Assembly: GCA_030490835.1 (NCBI GenBank)
Contig: CM059972.1
Coordinates: 18,639,764 to 18,703,763 of the forward strand
Source of the DNA: Annona cherimola
Taxonomy: Eukaryota; Streptophyta; Magnoliopsida; Magnoliales; Annonaceae
Length of the DNA: 64,000 bases
Direction: 5' to 3'
Shown: piece by piece, positions 61,084-64,000 of the stretch
Position numbering within the stretch: position 1 is the stretch's first letter
How the letters are laid out: each line of letters begins with the position of its first letter
Program-made: the position numbers and the translations under genes
Notes under the pieces: model-generated
Told to the model about the DNA's origin: nothing
Database searches by the model: none
Seen by the model: the letters and a program-made list of their open reading frames with translations, nothing else

Positions 61084-61867
61084 TGTGTTTAGGAAATGAT
61101 AAAATTTTTCGTCAAAAAATTTTGATATACAAAATTTTTAAATTTGTGGAAAATAATATGATATATAGGAGATATGATGAGAAGTCAAGAGAATAAAGTT
61201 AAACGGGGACGCTTTTATGTAATCGAGTTACATATAAGTGATTTTGTATAATCCATTATATTTAACAACATTTGTTTAGTTAGAAGACTAAGTTTCATCC
61301 AAAGTCACTATGTGCATAGGCTATATTTGCTCAAAAATATATACATTCATGTGTAAATTGAGAAAAATGCTTAGATCCATTCATATATGTATTAGAATAT
61401 AACAATACTTTATAAGATCATTTATCCACATATTATTGATATTTTATATGGGTTGGATGTTTCAAAAACTATTTTAAAGTTGATATTTTAATATTCAACT
61501 ATTTTATTATGTTGGCTTCATACTTTTATAGATGTGACTCATATACAGTGAAATTATAAATATAAAAGGGTTTCCAAAAACTAGAAATGATGTTAAACAT
61601 AATGGATAGAGTGCATTTTTCATCAACCATCAAGATTTTAAACATAGAATGAGTTACATAGAAAGGAAGTTTCATAGAAGCACTCCTGAAAGTTAAAATA
61701 AATAAATTAGTTGTATATGTAGTTGTGTAAAGATGATTAAAAAATATAGTAGTTGTATCGGAAGATGTGAAAAATAATTTAAAAAGTATAGTAGCTATAG
61801 AGAATAAAAAGTTTTAGATGGAAAAGTTTTAGTTGAAAAAATTTTAGAGTCTGTCAAACATGCCCTT
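61084..61867 (-). mobile_element. MITE family A, copy 10, split by family B
   Basis: The left part (61084-61203, TGTGTTTAGGAAATGATAAAA ... AATAAAGTTAAA) continues after the insertion at 61698-61867 (ATAAATAAATTAGTTG ... GTCAAACATGCCC). Removing the inserted element and one target duplication restores the usual family A order. Confidence 0.85.
61204..61688. mobile_element. MITE family B, copy 2 (Mutator-like), nested
   Basis: 485-bp element with perfect 9-bp duplication AAAGTTAAA (61195-61203 and 61689-61697). Ends CGGGGACGCTTTTATG and the complement of CATAGAAGCACTCCTG. Long subterminal inverted repeats: ATCCATTATATTTAACAACAT against ATGTTAAACATAATGGAT. No coding capacity. The 9-bp duplication indicates mobilisation by a Mutator-type transposase. 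Confidence 0.92.
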
Positions 61868-62295
61868 GGTGTAAAAGTTTTTAAATTAAAATAAAATATT
61901 ATGATATGATAGGAATAATAATGATAAGTAAATAGAATAAAATTAAAATAGATATGTTAGTTATGTGGGTAGCTGTGCAAAAATGATTAAAAAGTAGAGT
62001 AGTTGTATAAGAATATATGAAAAAATAATTAAAAATAGGGTAATTACTGATAGTGAAAATTTTAACTTAATATTTTTTACTTATTACCAAACACAACAAA
62101 AAAGTTTTTAGTATAAAAGTTTTTGAATTAGGAAAAAATGAAGTAATATGATAAGAGTAAAGAAAATAAACTTAAAATAGATTGATTAGTTGTACAAATA
62201 GTTGTATAAAAATATATGAAAGATGGGATAGTTATATAGGAATATATGAAAAATGATTTTAAAATAAGGTAATTGTGGAGAATGAGAAGTTTTTA
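61868..62295 (-). mobile_element. MITE family A, copies 11 and 12 (degenerate)
   Basis: Two consecutive reverse-oriented copies. One runs to about 62098 (TTATTACCAAACACAAC). The next starts near 62099 and lacks a clear right end. Both keep the GTAGTTGTATAAGAATATATG-type core. Confidence 0.65.
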
Positions 62296-62301
62296 AGTTT
62301 T

Positions 62302-62719
62302 TTCGAAATATACTCACTACATTCAACCTAATTTCAAATATGTTCACTCTATTTTCAAAATTTCAGATATATCTACTACATTTGTAATTAATACCAAAAT
62401 TACTCATTTCATTTAGTTAAATTTTTATAAATATCTAAAATACACTTGTTATAAAATAATAAAAAAATGAAATTAGAGCTCTTCAAATTTAGAGCTCATG
62501 TGCAATTAGTGCATTGGTGAGTTATGATATTTAATTTTTCAATTATGTCTAAAATTTGATGGGCATATTAATAATCTCACATATTAACTAACGACATTAA
62601 CTCATGGATTAAGTGTTTTAGGATTAACTGCAAATATAGTAGATATATCTGTGATTTTGAAAACATAGTGGGTATATTTAAAATTAGGGTCAAATGTAAT
62701 GAATATATTTGAAAAAATC
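62302..62719. mobile_element. Mutator-like MITE
   Basis: Inverted ends TTTTTTCGAAATATACTCAC and the complement of ATGAATATATTTGAAAAAATCCC, followed by shared phrases (CATTCAACCTAATTTCAAAT against AATTAGGGTCAAATGTAATG). The flanks GAAGTTTTT and AAAGTTTTT match 8 of 9. The ends resemble those of the fold-back at 50376-51795, so the two may be one broad family. No reading frame. Confidence 0.65.
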
Positions 62720-63306
62720 CCAAAAGTTTTTGTGTTAAACAAGTATGCCTTGCATATAGCTTTGCTAGCTAGAAAATACTCTCAAGGTGACCATAATGAA
62801 AAATATTTCTACGGACTACAACAGCATATTGATCAGGAAACTAGATGATATGTACAGTTAATTTGGGGAAGAGAAACGACAAGTGATTTGATCTGGTGGA
62901 TTATAAACATTATAAATAAAATAACTGAATTTTTTGCATGAAAAAATAAAAAATATCTATTAGATTAATCAATTGAAGTTTATCAATTCATTTACTGTTT
63001 CTAAGACCAAGGGAGACCGCGGGTTATTGTGAAAATTTTCTGAGGAATCCGCTTCAAAATGCATAAGGATAAAAATGAAGATTAAGATGGTGATGAAAAA
63101 AACTCGAAAGAGTTTAATTTAGCTGATAAATATATTTTTATAGTCCATTTGGTAATACCTAATTACCGCTTCTTTTTTAGATGTTTTTATATAATTTTAT
63201 ATCTTAGCTACCAAATTAATTTTCTTTTTTGTTATCATCTCCATGTTTAAATCATTTTCCATATCTTTTATATAATTAAAAGTCCATTTGGAAAGATATA
63301 AAAGTA
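62720..63306. other. Gene-free AT-rich stretch
   Basis: No gene or repeat recognised beyond a few family-A-like words. The right edge is the ATAAAAGTA duplication (63298-63306) of the next element. Confidence 0.5.
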
Positions 63307-63824
63307 ACGGGAATACTTCTATGAAATCAGGTTTTATAGAAGTGATTTCATGAAATTCTTTTTATTTTTGAAATGTTGATCCTTAATGGAAAATTCAATT
63401 CATTTATTGTATTTTACACCATCTGCTTAGCTAGGAGACCAAGTTTCATCTCAATCCAATAAGTAGATATGCCACATTTGCTAAAAAATATATGCATTCA
63501 TGTGTAAATTATGAAAAATACTGATATCCATTCACACATGTATTAGAATATAACAATACTTTATAGGATCATTTATCTACATATTACTAATATTTTAGAT
63601 GATTTAAATGTTGAAAAAACTATTTTAAAGTTGATATTTTAATATTGAACCATTTTATTATGTTGATTTTACATATTTATAGATACGATCCATATAAAGT
63701 GAAATGAAAAAATAAAAAGGTTTCTAATATACTATAAATGATGCTAAATATAATGGATGATAAAGTGAATTTTCTGTGAACCATCAAGATTTTAAAAATA
63801 AATGGGGTTTCACAGAAGCGTCCC
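63307..63824. mobile_element. MITE family B, copy 3 (Mutator-like)
   Basis: 518 bp, perfect 9-bp duplication ATAAAAGTA (63298-63306 and 63825-63833). Ends ACGGGAATACTTCTATG and the complement of TTTCACAGAAGCGTCCC. The interior aligns throughout with copy 2 (CATTCATGTGTAAATT, ATATAACAATACTTTATA). Confidence 0.92.
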
Positions 63825-63971
63825 ATAAAAGTAAAGTAGGAATGAATTTTTTTTAAAAAAAATAAGAAACTAATGTTTTATGATAAAAGAAACAATTTTT
63901 ATTACAAACAAAGGTAATAATTAGAAGAATTTTTTTTTAAATCAATAGAATAAGTGTATGGAAAAAATGTT

Positions 63972-64000
63972 AGAGTGTGTTTGGTAATGAATAAAATTTT
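63972..64000 (-). mobile_element. MITE family A, copy 13 (cut by window end)
   Basis: The first 29 bp of another copy (AGAGTGTGTTTGGTAATG), truncated by the end of the window. Confidence 0.6.

Overview
This is nuclear DNA of a flowering plant. It is AT-rich, its genes are split by canonical GT/AG introns, and the space between them is filled with plant transposable elements. The genes (a class III peroxidase, a cyclin-L with a plant-type RS tail, two plant alpha/beta hydrolases) and the elements (Sirevirus-type Ty1/copia, plant L1-type LINE, tRNA-derived SINE, hAT, Mutator-like MITEs) all point to an angiosperm. I cannot place the species.

Layout. 1-9.8 kb holds no intact gene. It contains a non-autonomous hAT element (1174-2390), decayed non-coding LTR-like sequence carrying a fragment of an Enhancer-of-polycomb-like gene (4113-4220), a fold-back element with a SINE nested in one arm (8622-9356), and AT-rich sequence. 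10.3-14.0 kb is a four-exon class III peroxidase on the + strand. It converges tail to tail with a cyclin-L gene on the - strand (coding 21686 to 14514, eight coding exons, with a probable 5'UTR exon near 22.83-23.03 kb).

26.1-43.4 kb is one degenerate LINE on the - strand, cut into three pieces by younger insertions. The first is an almost intact Sirevirus-like copia element (30022-38435, target duplication ACACC, near-identical 1,544-bp LTRs). The second is a non-coding LTR-type insertion (38645-42485, duplication TCTAC), which itself contains a solo LTR of a relative of the first copia element (40284-41572, duplication GGTTT).

46.1-60.9 kb carries two paralogous alpha/beta hydrolases on the + strand with the same four-exon plan and intron phases, i.e. 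an old tandem duplication. Their long introns hold many small elements. The most striking is a 1.42-kb almost fully self-complementary Mutator-like fold-back (50376-51795, 9-bp duplication) that ends 133 bp before exon 3 of the first hydrolase. 61-64 kb is gene-free and densely packed with MITEs, one of which (9-bp duplication) sits inside another.

The four host genes do not form a pathway. The peroxidase is a secreted haem enzyme, cyclin-L is a nuclear transcription and splicing regulator, and the hydrolases are probably lipid or ester hydrolases. I see no clearly new biological system. The items most worth testing are the fold-back in the hydrolase intron (possible double-stranded RNA source), the palindromic arrays upstream of the TATA boxes in the Sirevirus-type LTRs, and a candidate in-frame cassette exon in cyclin-L.
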